This document shows, piece by piece, positions 1-10,931 of a stretch of 64,000 nt of DNA (positions are counted from its first letter, which is position 1; each line of letters starts with the position of its first letter). The notes beneath the pieces are model-generated. The model was given only the letters and a program-made list of their open reading frames with translations. It ran no database searches and was not told the origin of the DNA. The translations under genes were made by a program, and so were the position numbers. This DNA comes from Prorocentrum cordatum (lineage: Eukaryota; Sar; Dinophyceae; Prorocentrales; Prorocentraceae). The stretch is taken from NCBI GenBank assembly GCA_963575745.1, contig CAUYUJ010016282.1, positions 807,372-871,371 of the forward strand, in the 5' to 3' direction.

Positions 1-1858
1 GCATGTCAATGGTGAAGTTGGAGCCAAACCTAACACCTCTCTGCGAGAAGTGGGCGGCGAAGCAGGGACACGACACAGAAAGCGCACCCTGAAGCCATCA
101 TGTGCGAGGAGACGGCGAAGGACGAGCGCGACGCCATCACCTGCTGCGCAGGGATCCGGGCAAGCGGAGGGCAACGTACACGAAGCTGTAGCCCGAACTC
201 GTGCGACAAGTGCGAGTAGAGCTCAAGTAGGGCCAGAACTGATGGGTTCCAGAGCCAGATGCGTCACATCCAGGTCGCATATACATCGCCGATGCGGTGT
301 GATCCTCCGGCCCCTTCTGCTCTAGCCCCACTTGGGCGGCTTCCTGAGGAGGAGCAGGAGCCAGTGGATGAGGTGCGCTGTGCGGAATTCCGGCCGAGTC
401 TGCTCGTAGTTCCCTCGATGTGTGTGTGTGTGTGTGTTCACGTGCTCGTTGTGGTGAGATGAGTCAGATTTCATTGTCTCTTGCTCGTATAAGTTTGATT
501 GTCGCTGTAGACCATTAAGTCCGAAACATACTGGTTGGCCGATCTCTGTTTGCTAGCCTTCGAAGCGCAACGGATGTCCCGACCGCTTGCGATAAGCGCG
601 CTTCCCACTCTCGCTGCGCCTTCACGATTGGAGCGCTTGTGAATGTACTTGTTCGGTGTTGTTTGACTCGATGGGAGGGCTCCCTCGTGGAGGAGGCGGA
701 TCCGGAGGAGGAGGATGACGATGACGAGGAGAAGAAGAACGATGAGCCAGGAGCAGGAGGAGAGAGAATATGAGGAGGACGACGAGGAAAGAGTTAGGGG
801 CGGAGGACGATCAAAAGGACGAGCAGAAGGAGGATGACGATGGAGTGGAGGATGAAGAGGGGGAGGGATGAGGAAGGAGGGCCCTCCAGATCGTCGTGAG
901 CAGTCCATGAATCCAGTGAAGTATTCCGCCCCCCTTCTAGTCTCCAGTTGTTGTTCTCGTATAGCTGGTCACCGCACGGTCTGTCCCCAATGCATGCTCT
1001 GTCATTTGTTGATCGCTTCTGTCACTTCTCGCGTATGTCATCGGTATTGGATTGCACCAGTGGGAGAGCGTGGCTCGCAGGCCGACGCTGTCATGGGCGC
1101 CTACATGGCCACGTACATACTTGGAACCACTGTGTCTGAGGCGGCCACCGGGGGGGCCCACAGAGCAAGGAATTTTATATTGGCTTTGCATCAACACTGT
1201 GCTCGCGCTGGTGCGCCGTGCACGCACTCGAGATCCACGATTCGTGACAATTGCTTCCCTCGGTTTTGAAATTGCAAAGTTGCGCTGTCAATGGCCTGCT
1301 TGTTGCTTGTTCAGGGTTCTGCACAGGAGTATTATTGGGGTATACGTGCGTACCCATGCGCCTTCGCTTACGAGAGTGACCTGAAGACGAATTGGCATTG
1401 CTCCGCGTCCTTCCCACACTCTCCTGTCTTTCACGCCATCGCGCGAACTTTAATCGCAAGCTCGAGTTCTGGCGTACGTTTTCTTTCATAAGCAATAACA
1501 ATTCAATACCGAAGCTCGAAGCGGGCAACTCCAAACGTGTCGGAACGCTCTCGAAGCGTTCTGGAAAGGTATTTTGCGGCCGCGTCGCCCGATGCATCTT
1601 CCAGATCCGCACGGTCCCATTGATTCCCGATTTGCATTGTGACGGTTCTAGTGTCTTCTTGCTGTCGTCTCGCCGCGGTCGTGCAAGCGTAGACGCCCGC
1701 GATCAGCACGTGCTTGTTCCTTCCCCGACGTCCGCGGCCATACAGATTTGATCACTTGATGGGCGCCCAGGAGCCGCGAGAGTTTGAAGCTACGTCTGCC
1801 AGCATGGACTTCAAACAGTAAGTCATTGCACTATGGATGTGCAAGCTCTGAGGTGTAA

Positions 1859-2195
1859 GCCATGTTGTGTAATCTATGTGGTGTAGCCCATACAGTGAAG
1901 GCTATGCGGCACAAGCTATGTGGTGCGAGCTATGCGGTGTAACCTGTGCGGCGCAGGCTATGCGGTACAGGCCACGTGGCGCCAGCAACTCTGGTGCAAG
2001 CCGTGCGGTGCAGCGCCTGTGGTGCAAGCTGTGTGGCGCCGCCCTCGTGGTGTTTTTTTTGTGATCGAGACATCGGAGAAGCATGCTTACCTGGATTGTA
2101 TACTTGCTCCGTCTCTGTAAGCTATGCGCTATGCGCCGTGCCGTGTGAGCTGTGCGGCGCGCACCGTGTGGCAAAAAGTCCTGCGGCGCAGCGTG
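1859..2195 (+). repeat. Degenerate 12-nt tandem repeat
   Basis: Variants of TGTGGTGCAAGC / TGCGGTGTAAGC follow one another for about 330 bp, with a diverged interval around 2050-2110. The same unit occurs in the opposite orientation at 10475-10735, so the two blocks form widely spaced inverted arrays. Frames through it give Cys/Gly/Ala-rich peptides that I regard as artefact. Confidence 0.75.
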
Positions 2196-2894
2196 TGCGG
2201 CTGGCCGGCCCGTGAGGCGCCTGCCCAGCGGGCACCGAAGCGGAGCCCCGGCACGCCGGCTCTCCGGCACCTGGCGCCCTCGGGCGGGCACCGGGCGGAC
2301 CCTCCAAGGGCGCCCTCCCAGGGCGCGAAGTGACGCGCGCGCTTTCGGTTTCGGCTCCGATGCCTCCTCGTTCTCCTCCTCTTCCCTGGGGGGCGGCGCG
2401 AGAGCGCGGAGTTCTTCGCGCCTCGCGTGGCGCGAGAGAGCGAAGTTGAGCGCCCTTGCTGACGCGCCCAGCGCACGAGGCTCCCACGATCTATCCGCGG
2501 GCGGGTGCTGGGCGAAGTTCAGGGGAGGAAGTACCCTACCGCTACCCTTACCTCGTCTTCGCCTTTTGGTGCCTCGTGGGATGCCCTCGTCGCCACCGCT
2601 AGATTCGCCTCAAATTTTGATCAGAACGCTTCCCGGGAGACGTCTGGGGAGATAGCGGCATCGGTACCTTTCGGTTTCTCCCCAAGTTTTTGCCAGCCCA
2701 CCCAACATGATGCGCACACGAGGCTCCCGCGGGCGCACACCAATTGGGCACCAAGCGAAACTTCGGCTGACCCATCCAGTTCCTTAGGAAACCCAAGTAC
2801 CCCCAAGTGCAATCACGGTGCTATGCGTATTTCCACCAGCCCACTAGAAAACATTCACCAGTTGGGTTGCCTTGATCAGGGCTGTGTTGCAGCT

Positions 2895-3680
2895 TGCAGT
2901 CACGCTTTGGTAGCCTCTTGGAGGCATCTTTGGGCCATCGTGTGGCCCTATTGGGTCCCTCGTGGGGCCCTCTTGGGGTCATTTTCGAAGCCTTCGGGGC
3001 TCTTTGGGGTCCCTGCTGGGGGGCCCTCTTGGGGCTTTCCTTGGGCCATCTCAGAGGCTTGGGGGCCCTCTTGGGGCCGCCTTGGAGGCCATCCTCTTGG
3101 GGAGCTCTTGGGGCGCCATTGGGCGCGCTTGGGGCCGCCTTGGGCCCCTCTTGGGGCTCTCTGGGCCCATCTTATAGCCACCTTGAAGCCTCAAGAACCC
3201 GTCGTAAGCAAGACGGCGAGGATACATCGATATTTGTCTTTCTGTCGTTTTCGACGGGTTCTGAACCCTCGACGAGGTACTGAGTTGCTCCGTGGCGACC
3301 TGAAGCCCCAAGTGCAAGTTCTGCAGGGGGAGTTAGAAACATCGCCTCCTCGCACTTCTCGCCCTGGTGCATCTCACAAAGTGATCGAAGTCCCAAATGC
3401 TGGCGCCTCCGGTTTGGAAGTCAGGAGGGCAACGTAGTGGGCAGGGATGAGCGAGCGGGTGGGTGGTGGGAGGGGGCAGGGGAGAGGGTTGGCAGGGGGA
3501 GATGATATTATTTAATCGCTTCGCTCATTCCGCTGGCCCTGGAGCCCTCTTTAGGGCCTCTTGGGGGCCTCTTGGGGACCTCTCGGGAGTCTCTTGGGGC
3601 TCCTTGGCGGCGTCTTGGGGGCCCCCAGGGCCGCTTGGGGGGCTTTTGGGGGCCTCTTGGGGCGGAGGGGGGGCAGTCGA
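2895..3680 (+). repeat. Degenerate TTGGGGCC-type satellite, two blocks
   Basis: Blocks at about 2895-3190 and 3520-3680 consist of imperfect copies of TCTTGGGGCC / CTTGGGGGCC with variable spacers. Related blocks lie at 31655-31985, 35590-35830, 37470-37570, 38540-38720 and, on the other strand, 43290-43870. Open frames here give Trp/Gly/Leu-rich or Pro/Arg-rich products typical of repeat translation. Confidence 0.7.
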
Positions 3681-4284
3681 TTGCGGCTCCCCCCTCGGAG
3701 GGCACGATCCTCGTGAGGGGTGTCGAAAAAATGGCCCTGCCCTGGAGTGCTCTGGTGGCTTCTCCCGGGACCTTGCCGGGGTACTTTTCGTCCGGGGGCC
3801 CTCAGGGGCCGCTCCGCGCGCGCGAACTAGACATATTGTTAACCAGTTACCGGAGATCTTAGCAAGCCTCCTGCCCGTTGGGCTGGCGAATAAGCTTTGG
3901 CATGGGCCTGTAGGCTCGAGATGCAGCACAGCTGGCAGAGGTGCATATTTGCGCGAAGCCCTTGGGAGCAGGCGAGAGGACGAGGAAAAGGATGGAGGGT
4001 TGGGAGGAGGAGGGGGGAGAGCTTCAGGGGTCCGGGGGAACTGCGAGGACTAAGGAGGAGGGAAGTAGAAGGAGGAGGAGGACGAGGAGGAGATTGAGAA
4101 GGGAAGTAGTAGTAGTAGGAGGAGGAGGAGGAGGAGAGGAGGCGGGATGTGCGAATGGAAGAACATGACAAGAGATCAGGGGGAGTGCTGGGGGATCGCC
4201 AGTGCCCTCCGAGTGCTCCCGAGGGACGCCAGCTTGAGGGACGGACTGCTTCCTTCGATCATGGCCTCTCCTCTCTCGGCTCAG

Positions 4285-4476
4285 GCAACTCCGGATGTGG
4301 TGAAGAATTTGGTGGACATTGAGATCCACAGCCAGTACCCCAATTGGGGCAAGACGAAGCGGTGGATGCGCGAGGTGCGCCAGGACCTCTCCGAATGCGC
4401 GCGCCGAAAGTCGGACTATAAGTTCGGAGAGTTTTTTTTTCTTTCACGAAAGGCGCATGTGCTGAAGTCAGACAAG
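4285..4476 (+). CDS. Gene 1, exon 1 visible (internal or first)
   Basis: A 192-nt phase-0 exon (64 codons). The acceptor is CTCGGCTCAG|GC behind a pyrimidine tract; the donor is AAG|GTACGC. The peptide is mixed and charged and contains QYPNWGKTKRWMREV, unlike the repeat-derived frames around it. From memory it resembles the segment with a Tyr-Pro-x-Trp core at the start of an uncharacterised family of dinoflagellate predicted proteins. The same frame is open upstream with an ATG at 4261, so 4261 could be the start codon instead of an internal acceptor. Later exons at 8274, 10866, 12303, 13263, 18092 and 37610 continue the chain in phase. Function unknown. Confidence 0.55.
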
Positions 4477-4929
4477 GTACGCCTACCCGTTCTCATCCGT
4501 TTCTCTCTCTCTCTCTCTCTTTTTCTCCCTTTCTCTCCAATTCCTCAATTTTCATCAGCCTGTCTCTCTGTCTGCCTTTCTGCCTCCACTCCCCTTTCCG
4601 CCCCCTCTCTCTCTCTCGACGGGTCACCTCGTCGCTCATCATGGGCATGCACGCCCCGCTTCGGGCGCCATGCACCCGCCGCTGCACTCCCAGCGACACC
4701 AGCAGCCAGGCTGTGTCTGGGCGGCCCCTCTCCGTTTCATGACCCTCGAGTTGGGGGCAGCGTCATGCTCAAGACTGCCGCGCGGAGCTCGGGCGCGGGC
4801 TCCAGCGGCGCGGCCCTCGTGTCCCGAGAGGACCAGCCAGAAAGGAGGGGGAGGAGGCGCGGGAGGAGGCGCAGGAGGAGGCGGGGGAGGATGAGGCAGC
4901 CAGGTTGGTGATGCGGGGGAGAGGATGAG

Positions 4930-5012
4930 CACGAGGGGTATGAGGAGGAGTGGGAGGAAGAGGAGGAGGAGGAGGAGGAGGAGGAGGAGGAGGAGGAGGA
5001 GGAGGAGGAAGC
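4930..5012 (+). repeat. (AGG)n trinucleotide array
   Basis: Nearly pure AGG/GAG units, flanked on both sides by impure GGA-rich sequence (4840-5200). Encodes only polyGly, polyGlu or polyArg in the three frames. Confidence 0.85.
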
Positions 5013-5540
5013 AGGACGCATCATGAGGGAAGGAGGACCCGAGGCGGAGTTGGAGGCGGAAGAGGAAGACCCCGAGAAATCAGGTGGCTCAGGAGGCGGA
5101 GGAGGGCGATGAGGGAAGGAGTGGAGAGAGGGTTGGCAAGGAGAGCGGGAGGAGAAGGCATCGAAGGCGGGTCGGGAGGAATGGTGAGTGATAGAAGGAG
5201 GGGAGAGGGGAGGAAGGGCAGAAGGTGCGCGAACAGCAGGAATACAGCAGGAGGCAGAGGATGGTCAGGAGGAAGATAAGGGATGGGCGGATGAAGATGA
5301 TGAGGAGGGGAGGGGAGCGATAGATGGGAATGGAGGGCGCGATGAAGGATGGATTGGAAGGGGCTTGAAGGGTGACTTGTTTGCTCACTGCCTACAACGG
5401 CAGGACGGATCGCCGAAGCGATTGCAGAGCGTAACCATATTCACGTACACGCAGACATGTATGTATACATTCATACACTATACAGGCGCATGCACATGTA
5501 TACACGTGAATGCAGTGTTTGCCCATTCCCTAAACTATGT

Positions 5541-5732
5541 TAGGGGAACGAAAATGACATAAACATAAAAGCTGAGAGGTCCGCGTGGATTTCTCGGATC
5601 GGCGCTGGACCCCCCTCCCTGGCGCGCGAAGCGCGCTAGGGACGGCGCCAGAGACGGCGCCAGGGGGGTCCAGCGCCGAAGAAATCCGCGCGGACCCCTC
5701 GGCTTTTATGTTTATGTCATTCTTCGTTCCCC
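5541..5732. mobile_element. Foldback element with TATGT target duplication
   Basis: A 192-bp element whose left arm (begins TAGGGGAACGAA) and right arm (ends TTCGTTCCCC) are inverted copies over about 75 bp around a GC-rich centre. TATGT occurs directly before (5536-5540) and directly after (5733-5737), consistent with a 5-bp target-site duplication. Diverged relatives are at 32541-32735, 37178-37287 and 41968-42060. No coding capacity. Confidence 0.75.
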
Positions 5733-6132
5733 TATGTGTACACGCATAGGCGTCTGCGCGTGCTTGTGTGCCGTCACCGAAGACGCCCGCGGCGTGCCGG
5801 CGCCGCTCCCCCTGCCTTTCTCGGAAGCGCCGTGGCCGCACGTCGGGCCTGCAAGCACTGCCGAGCTGTGGGTGACGGCGTGTGCCCCCCTGGACCGCCT
5901 GCTCTGCCCGGGTGGTGCAGCGCTGCTGGGTGCAGCATCGGCCTTCACCCGCTGGACTGTGTGCTGCGCCTCTGCTTTGCAGTCTCGTGTCGTGCTTCGC
6001 TCGTGATGCGAGCGGCACGCGCGCAAGCCAAGAAGATCATCGCCGAAGCGTGCGGGTGTCCCCCTGGACCGCATTCTCTTCCTGGGTGGTGCAGCGCTGC
6101 TGGGTGCAGCATCGCCCTTCACCCGCTGGATT

Positions 6133-6325
6133 ATGATGTTCCAACCTACTCTTGGTCACCAGAAATAATTTCGAGCACCAGCAGAAATACCGAAACTCGA
6201 GGGTTTTCACGTGTCGGGACCTGGGCGACACTCGCCCGACACTGTTTCGACACTCTTTCGACACTTTTCGGGGTGCTCGACATTATTTCTGGGATGTGGT
6301 CCTTGAGTACGATGGGAGCAACATA
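6133..6325 (+). mobile_element. Dispersed repeat family F
   Basis: About 190 bp beginning near GATGTTCCAACCTACTCT and ending near GGGAGCAACATA. The reverse complement recurs at 29024-29226 with high similarity, including the internal CGACACT-rich segment. The ends share only a short ATGTT inverted match. Non-coding. Confidence 0.7.
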
Positions 6326-8273
6326 AACCTCTGGATTGTGTTTGCGTATCTCTTGGTACCGCTCGGAGGTGTGCACTTGTTCTCGGCGGGGATCATTCGG
6401 GAGCATCCTGGATCATCCTGCGAAACACACCACGCACGAAACCGAAAAGAGCACAGGGAATGGACGTCCGAGCGATGGCCAGATCTGCTTTGCAGTCTCC
6501 TTTCGTGCTTAGCTCGTAGTGCGAGCGGCACGCGCGCAAGCTAAAACATTCCTGACCGAAGCGTACGGATGCTGTCACGGAAAGCAGCTGTCTTCGCGAA
6601 GAGTCCACCGTATAACCCGACCTACCCACAAAAGTCAGGATGTTGCCCCGCATCCTCAGAGATTCCAACCATGGACAACGTTGGCAAGAATGGCACTGCG
6701 GAAACACTGAACTCAAAATGGCACCGCCCGTATCGAGCAGATATGCATGGGACACTGCCGCTGGGGGTTGGCGTATCGGACACAGCCGCACGGCCACTGA
6801 GGGCTGACGTATTTACAACTTCCCATTGTACCAGGCCTCGAGGTCAGGCCCATCGCCAATGTAGAAGTTCTTCACTTCGTCCGTGACGGTGCGATAGGAA
6901 TCCCGCTGCCAGCTAGAGGTGTCGAACACATCGGCGGTGTCGCTTGGGCTGGCGGAGGCGGAGGCCACCAGCCCATGGGCTTCGCAGTCGCCACCTCCTG
7001 GGTCACTCAGAGGGGAAGCCTGGACCACCGCCGCCGAGGAAACCCATCGGTGGGGGGTCGACCCCTGGGCGGTGACACGCCCAGGGGTCGGTCTCCAACC
7101 GACGGAGTCTCGGTGGCGGTGGTCCGTGCTTCTCCTCCATGGGGTCGCCCAGGGATGGTGACACGGCCAGTGGTCGGTCTCTACCCGATGGAGTCTCGGT
7201 GGCAGTGGTCCTTTACTAGTTTCTCCTCTCTCGGTCGTGTCCGGCTCCTCCCCATCAGGCCGCCGCTCCTCCGCGCGGGGAGAAAATCAGGTGGGGGAAC
7301 GTTGTGCCTGTGCTCGGGGCGTCTCCCTTCGGGCGCGCAGGTGGATGGTTCAAAGTCGATGCCGTCGTCTCCGCAGCAGGCAGTGGTAGCGTCCTCCAGC
7401 CGGGGCACCAGCGGAGAAGCCGGCGCTGTCGCCACCTCCGCTTCCTTCAAGAGGTCTTATCCGAGTCCTTCTTTACATCCTTCGGCTCCTCGGGGCGCCC
7501 CCCACGCTGGAGCTTCTTGCCCAGTTGGAGATCCTGCGTGGCCTCCGCACTGAACGGGCCGCCAGGGGAAGGTGGCGACATCAGCGGTGCGAAGTTGATC
7601 ACGGACTCATCATGAACATCTATTTCGAGGTCCGCGCACCCCGAGGTCGTCGCCGACGAGGTGCACAAGGACAAGTAAATAGGTGCACAGCTGGGACCCC
7701 CCCTGACACCGTGCGCTGGTGTTCCCCACTGGTTGACTCCCACGCACGCGGCAGGCACACAGTAAACAAGCAGCCAGACGGCCATCGGCCCTGGGGTGAA
7801 GCGCGGGGCGCCAAGGATCCAACCACGGCTCGAGCACGAGCTTGAGGGAAGGGGGAGCGGAGGGGAGGGAGAGGAGCCTGAGGGGTGAAGGACGGGAGGG
7901 ATGAACGGGGGGAGATGGATGAGGATCAGGACAGGGAGCGGATGAAGAGGAGGAATATACGGAGAGAAAGGAGGTGGGGGGATGAGGAAGTGGAGGAGGA
8001 GAAGGAGGAGGTGGAGGTGGATTAGGAGCATGACGGGTAGGACACGGTGGATAAGTATGAGGAGCAGCAGTAGCAGCGCACCATGCACGTTATACCCTTG
8101 AGATCTGACGCGGGAATAGCCCGTTGTGTTGGCGAACTGACGGGGTCTTTGTTCGACCGAACAGCGATTCGCGCCGTCATTGTCTGATACGTCTCTTACT
8201 CCTCGCCCTACCCGTCACTTTTCCGCTCCCACCTTTGCCCGTTTCTTGTTTTTCTTTCTAATTGCGCCAGCAG

Positions 8274-8360
8274 GACGTGATGCCAGGCGCTCGGAGGTTC
8301 TCGTTCTCCAACATGACGACGATCCTCGAGGAGGTCGCCGACCGCTACGGCCTCTGGCAG
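8274..8360 (+). CDS. Gene 1, exon 2
   Basis: An 87-nt phase-0 exon (29 codons). The acceptor GCCAGCAG|GAC follows a textbook pyrimidine tract and the donor is TGGCAG|GC, a GC-type donor usual in dinoflagellates. The peptide includes FSNMTTILEEVADRYGLWQ, an amphipathic helix ending in a YG-x-WQ motif. In the family I have in mind such a segment directly precedes a Cys-x-x-LK motif, and exon 3 supplies it (DCKGLK). Function unknown; recognised only as part of the in-phase chain. Confidence 0.6.
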
Positions 8361-10308
8361 GCCCAACGGAGCACACGCGAGCATGGCGTTCGGCGAACGG
8401 GGGCCGTGTGAGAGTATGACCCCTCGGAGGGATTTTGGCCATCAAGCAGCAGCGCGATTCATGAGATGGTGGCGCGCTCGAAAGGGCTTCAGTGCATGTA
8501 TCTGCAAGCCAGCTTGCAAGGATGCGCAGCTCCGAGAATCATGCGTTACCCCTTCCCTCGGCTTGCCTCCTTCCCCGTCGATCTCCCTCCCTCTTCCACA
8601 TCCCGTCGCTGCTACTTGATTTGGGCTGAACTGTCCTGGTCGGAACTGCAGGGCAGTGCAGCGCGCCACACTGCATTGCTGTGCGAGGCGGCGTGTTGCG
8701 TCCCAATGCGTCGCTGTACGTTGCCTGGCATTGCCTTGCTTCGCTGTGCTCAGCTGCTTTGTTTTGCAGAGCAGTGCCTTCGCAGTACATACTTCGTTTT
8801 TTTGTCTTGAGACGCGCATGTTCCGGGTGCTCACTTGGGCTCATCGAGCTCCCTGTTGGGAGGCGGTGCGGCGATGCCAGTGACGATGAGTTGTTGATGG
8901 GTCTGATGCTGGACAGGATCTCACGCTGGGCTCGACTTGAGGTGAGTCTTTGGAGCTCCCCCCGGGCGCCTCAGACGTCCGACGGCAGCTAAAACGCCCT
9001 GCCAGCAGCAGGTAGACGGGCAGTGGCGAACAATTGGCGGGGCGCGGTGCCGATCAGGACGTTTGTGTTGCAGGTCCCTGGCGGGGGGCGACATCCCGCC
9101 AGGGCACCCCGGCACCGCACCACCACGAGAGACACAATTCACGACTCTCGAAAGGCAGATCCCGAGGAGGAGTCAAGGGTCCCCCAGATGGCCCAAAAGC
9201 ATCCCCATATGCTTCAGACGGTTCCAAGAGGTTCCTGGGGTAACCCAAGACGTCCCTAAGAGGGCTCAGGGATACTGGTTTTCGTCGCGCCGTGGTGTGC
9301 CCTCCAGACTGGGGAGTCTCAAGACCAGTGTTTGTTCCTCCTGTTTTCATTCCCTTCTGTTTCGCCCCTCGTTTCTGTTCTGTCTACGAGACTCTCCAAG
9401 CAGTTTTATACTGCGCGCGTGCTCTTTACATTGACTTTCTCCGAATGGCGTTGTCGCCTATACGCCTATGTCTTCCCATGGTCGCGTTCCCTCCAAGCTT
9501 CATCCCGTCAGGCTTGGACATGGCCATTCTTGGCCAGTCCAGCCCAACCCAGTGAACCCTTCGATCCCAGTCCAGCCCAAATCAGGCAGCCCAGTCAGCC
9601 CAGTCCAATCCCAGTCCAGTGATTCCTTTCCCGTCTCATCGAGTCCAGTTCCGTTGGCCAGGCGACGCTGGTCCAGTCAAGGCCAGCCTAGTGCAGCCAG
9701 CGAAGTCAGTCCAGCCTGGTCTGGTCCAAACCACTCTCTTCCGACCTCGTCGAGCCCTTAACCCAGCCCAGCAGGCCCTCCTCACAAGAAGCCTGCTCGT
9801 CGAAGACGGAGCCGCCGCCGGTGGATGTGCATTTGAAACCCTGGCCACGCGGTGCCCCCTGTAGGGGGGCACTGCGTGACCAGGGTGCAAGATGAGGGAG
9901 GGAGGAGAAAGGGAAGGAGGGTGGGAGGGAGGGAGGGAGGGAGGAGGAGGAGGAGGAGGAGCACAAGGAGGAGGAGGAGGAGGAGGAGGAGGCGGAGGAG
10001 GAGGAGGAGGAGGAGAGACTGCCGGCCTGCGCTCAGGGGGTCTCTGCGCCCGCTCGAATCACGCGGCCGTGGGGGCGTGGCCTTCGGCACGTGCCCGGCG
10101 GTGGTCGTCGCGCGGGCGCGGCCGTGCGGTGGGCCGGGTGGGCTCGTGGGTTTCGCGCGGGCCTTGCCCGTGGGCGCGCCCCGCGGGCGGGGCCCCGTGC
10201 GCTCTCAGGCGGGTGCCCGCCCGCGGGCGCCTCGTGGTCGTGCGGCCGCGGGCTGCGCCACACGCCTCGCGCTTGCTCGTGGTGCCGCGCAGCTCGCAGC
10301 ACGTAGAT

Positions 10309-10470
10309 CAAGGGGCCCAAGGACACACATAAATACACACAAATAACAGGATTCCCAATATTTGCACGATTTTATTAGTTTTTGTTTTCCCCCCCACGTC
10401 CCACATTTTCTCATATCTTCCAGGAAATCGACGATTAATTGTGTCTCTGTGTTTTTTTGTCCTCCTGAGT
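10309..10470 (-). mobile_element. Dispersed repeat family D (reverse copy)
   Basis: About 160 bp. The reverse complement begins with an ACACAGAGACACAATT-like terminus, contains GGAAAATATGGGAAA-like segments and ends TTTGTGTGTATTTATGTGTG before a GGGCCCC block. Three forward copies are at 20822-20975, 26944-27090 and 31078-31206. Terminal sequences are loosely inverted (ACACACAGACA against TGTGTGTCCC). Non-coding. Confidence 0.7.
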
Positions 10471-10474
10471 AGAC

Positions 10475-10735
10475 TGCACCGTAGGGCTTGCACCGCACAG
10501 CCTGCACCACGGACCCTTCGCCGCGTGGCTTTGGCACCGCGCGGCATGCCGCACGGCTCGAAGAGCACAGGGCCTGCACCACAGAGCTTGCGCCGCATCG
10601 TTTGCAGCACGACCCACGCAGCATAGGGCTTGCGCCGCGTGTGTTGCACCACATAGCTTACACCGCCGTGCACCACGCAGCTTGCATCACACAGCTTGCA
10701 CCACAGCTTGCAACCTTGTAACCCTACTGCATAGC
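10475..10735 (-). repeat. Degenerate 12-nt tandem repeat (reverse of 1859-2195)
   Basis: Repeated CTTGCACCGCAC / CTTGCACCACAG units, the reverse complement of the array at 1859-2195. About 20 units, diverged. Confidence 0.75.
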
Positions 10736-10865
10736 TCAGGCGTCCAGCGTGCAAGGAGTCATTGTTTGGGACCAACACTGGCAAACCTGAATCAATGGGT
10801 AAGGCCGAGGGTTATGTGGAATGACGAGGAGGCGGATGGGGATGACGGTGCGTTCTCTCCGTGAG

Positions 10866-10931
10866 GCCACAGACTGCAAGGGGTTGAAGACGGAGCTCAT
10901 GGCCATGGAAGACGTGAACGGCTCTGGAAGG
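10866..10931 (+). CDS. Gene 1, exon 3
   Basis: A 66-nt phase-0 exon (22 codons). Acceptor CCGTGAG|GC, donor GGAAGG|GTGCTT. The peptide contains DCKGLKTELMAMEDVNGSGR. Joined to exon 4 it reads GSGR-VRLADFYK, the kind of 'LK..L...D..GSGRV.L..FY' unit (slightly EF-hand-like in feel) that I remember from the dinoflagellate family. The frame stays open past the donor, so an unspliced longer exon is possible, but the joined reading is much better. Confidence 0.6.

Larger units (their letters stand above)
1..4284. other. No gene recognised; low-complexity and satellite-like DNA
   Basis: I find no open frame with convincing protein character on either strand. The stretch holds a short GT run near 420-440, a degenerate 12-nt tandem repeat (1859-2195), TTGGGGCC-type satellite blocks (2895-3680) and purine-rich AGG/GAG tracts (about 700-860 and 3960-4140). 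It may be upstream intron or intergenic sequence of gene 1. Confidence 0.5.
4477..8273 (+). other. Gene 1 intron 1 (3.8 kb)
   Basis: GT donor (GTACGC) and an acceptor ending in GCCAGCAG after a long pyrimidine tract (8221-8265). Contents include a CT run at 4501-4540, an AGG array near 4930-5010, a foldback element at 5541-5732, a tandemly similar GC-rich pair around 5880-6130 and a family F element at 6133-6325. GA-rich tracts follow near 7850-8030. No additional exon recognised. Confidence 0.45.
8361..10865 (+). other. Gene 1 intron 2 (2.5 kb)
   Basis: Starts GCCCAACG and ends CCGTGAG. Contains an AGG/GGA tract at 9930-10015, very GC-rich sequence at 10020-10300, a family D repeat in reverse orientation (10309-10470) and the reverse 12-nt satellite (10475-10735). 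No exon recognised. Confidence 0.45.

Noticed and set aside
2152-3437. Frames of 167 and 310 codons
   Set aside because: Trp/Gly/Leu-rich product of the TTGGGG satellite; the opposite strand is equally open.
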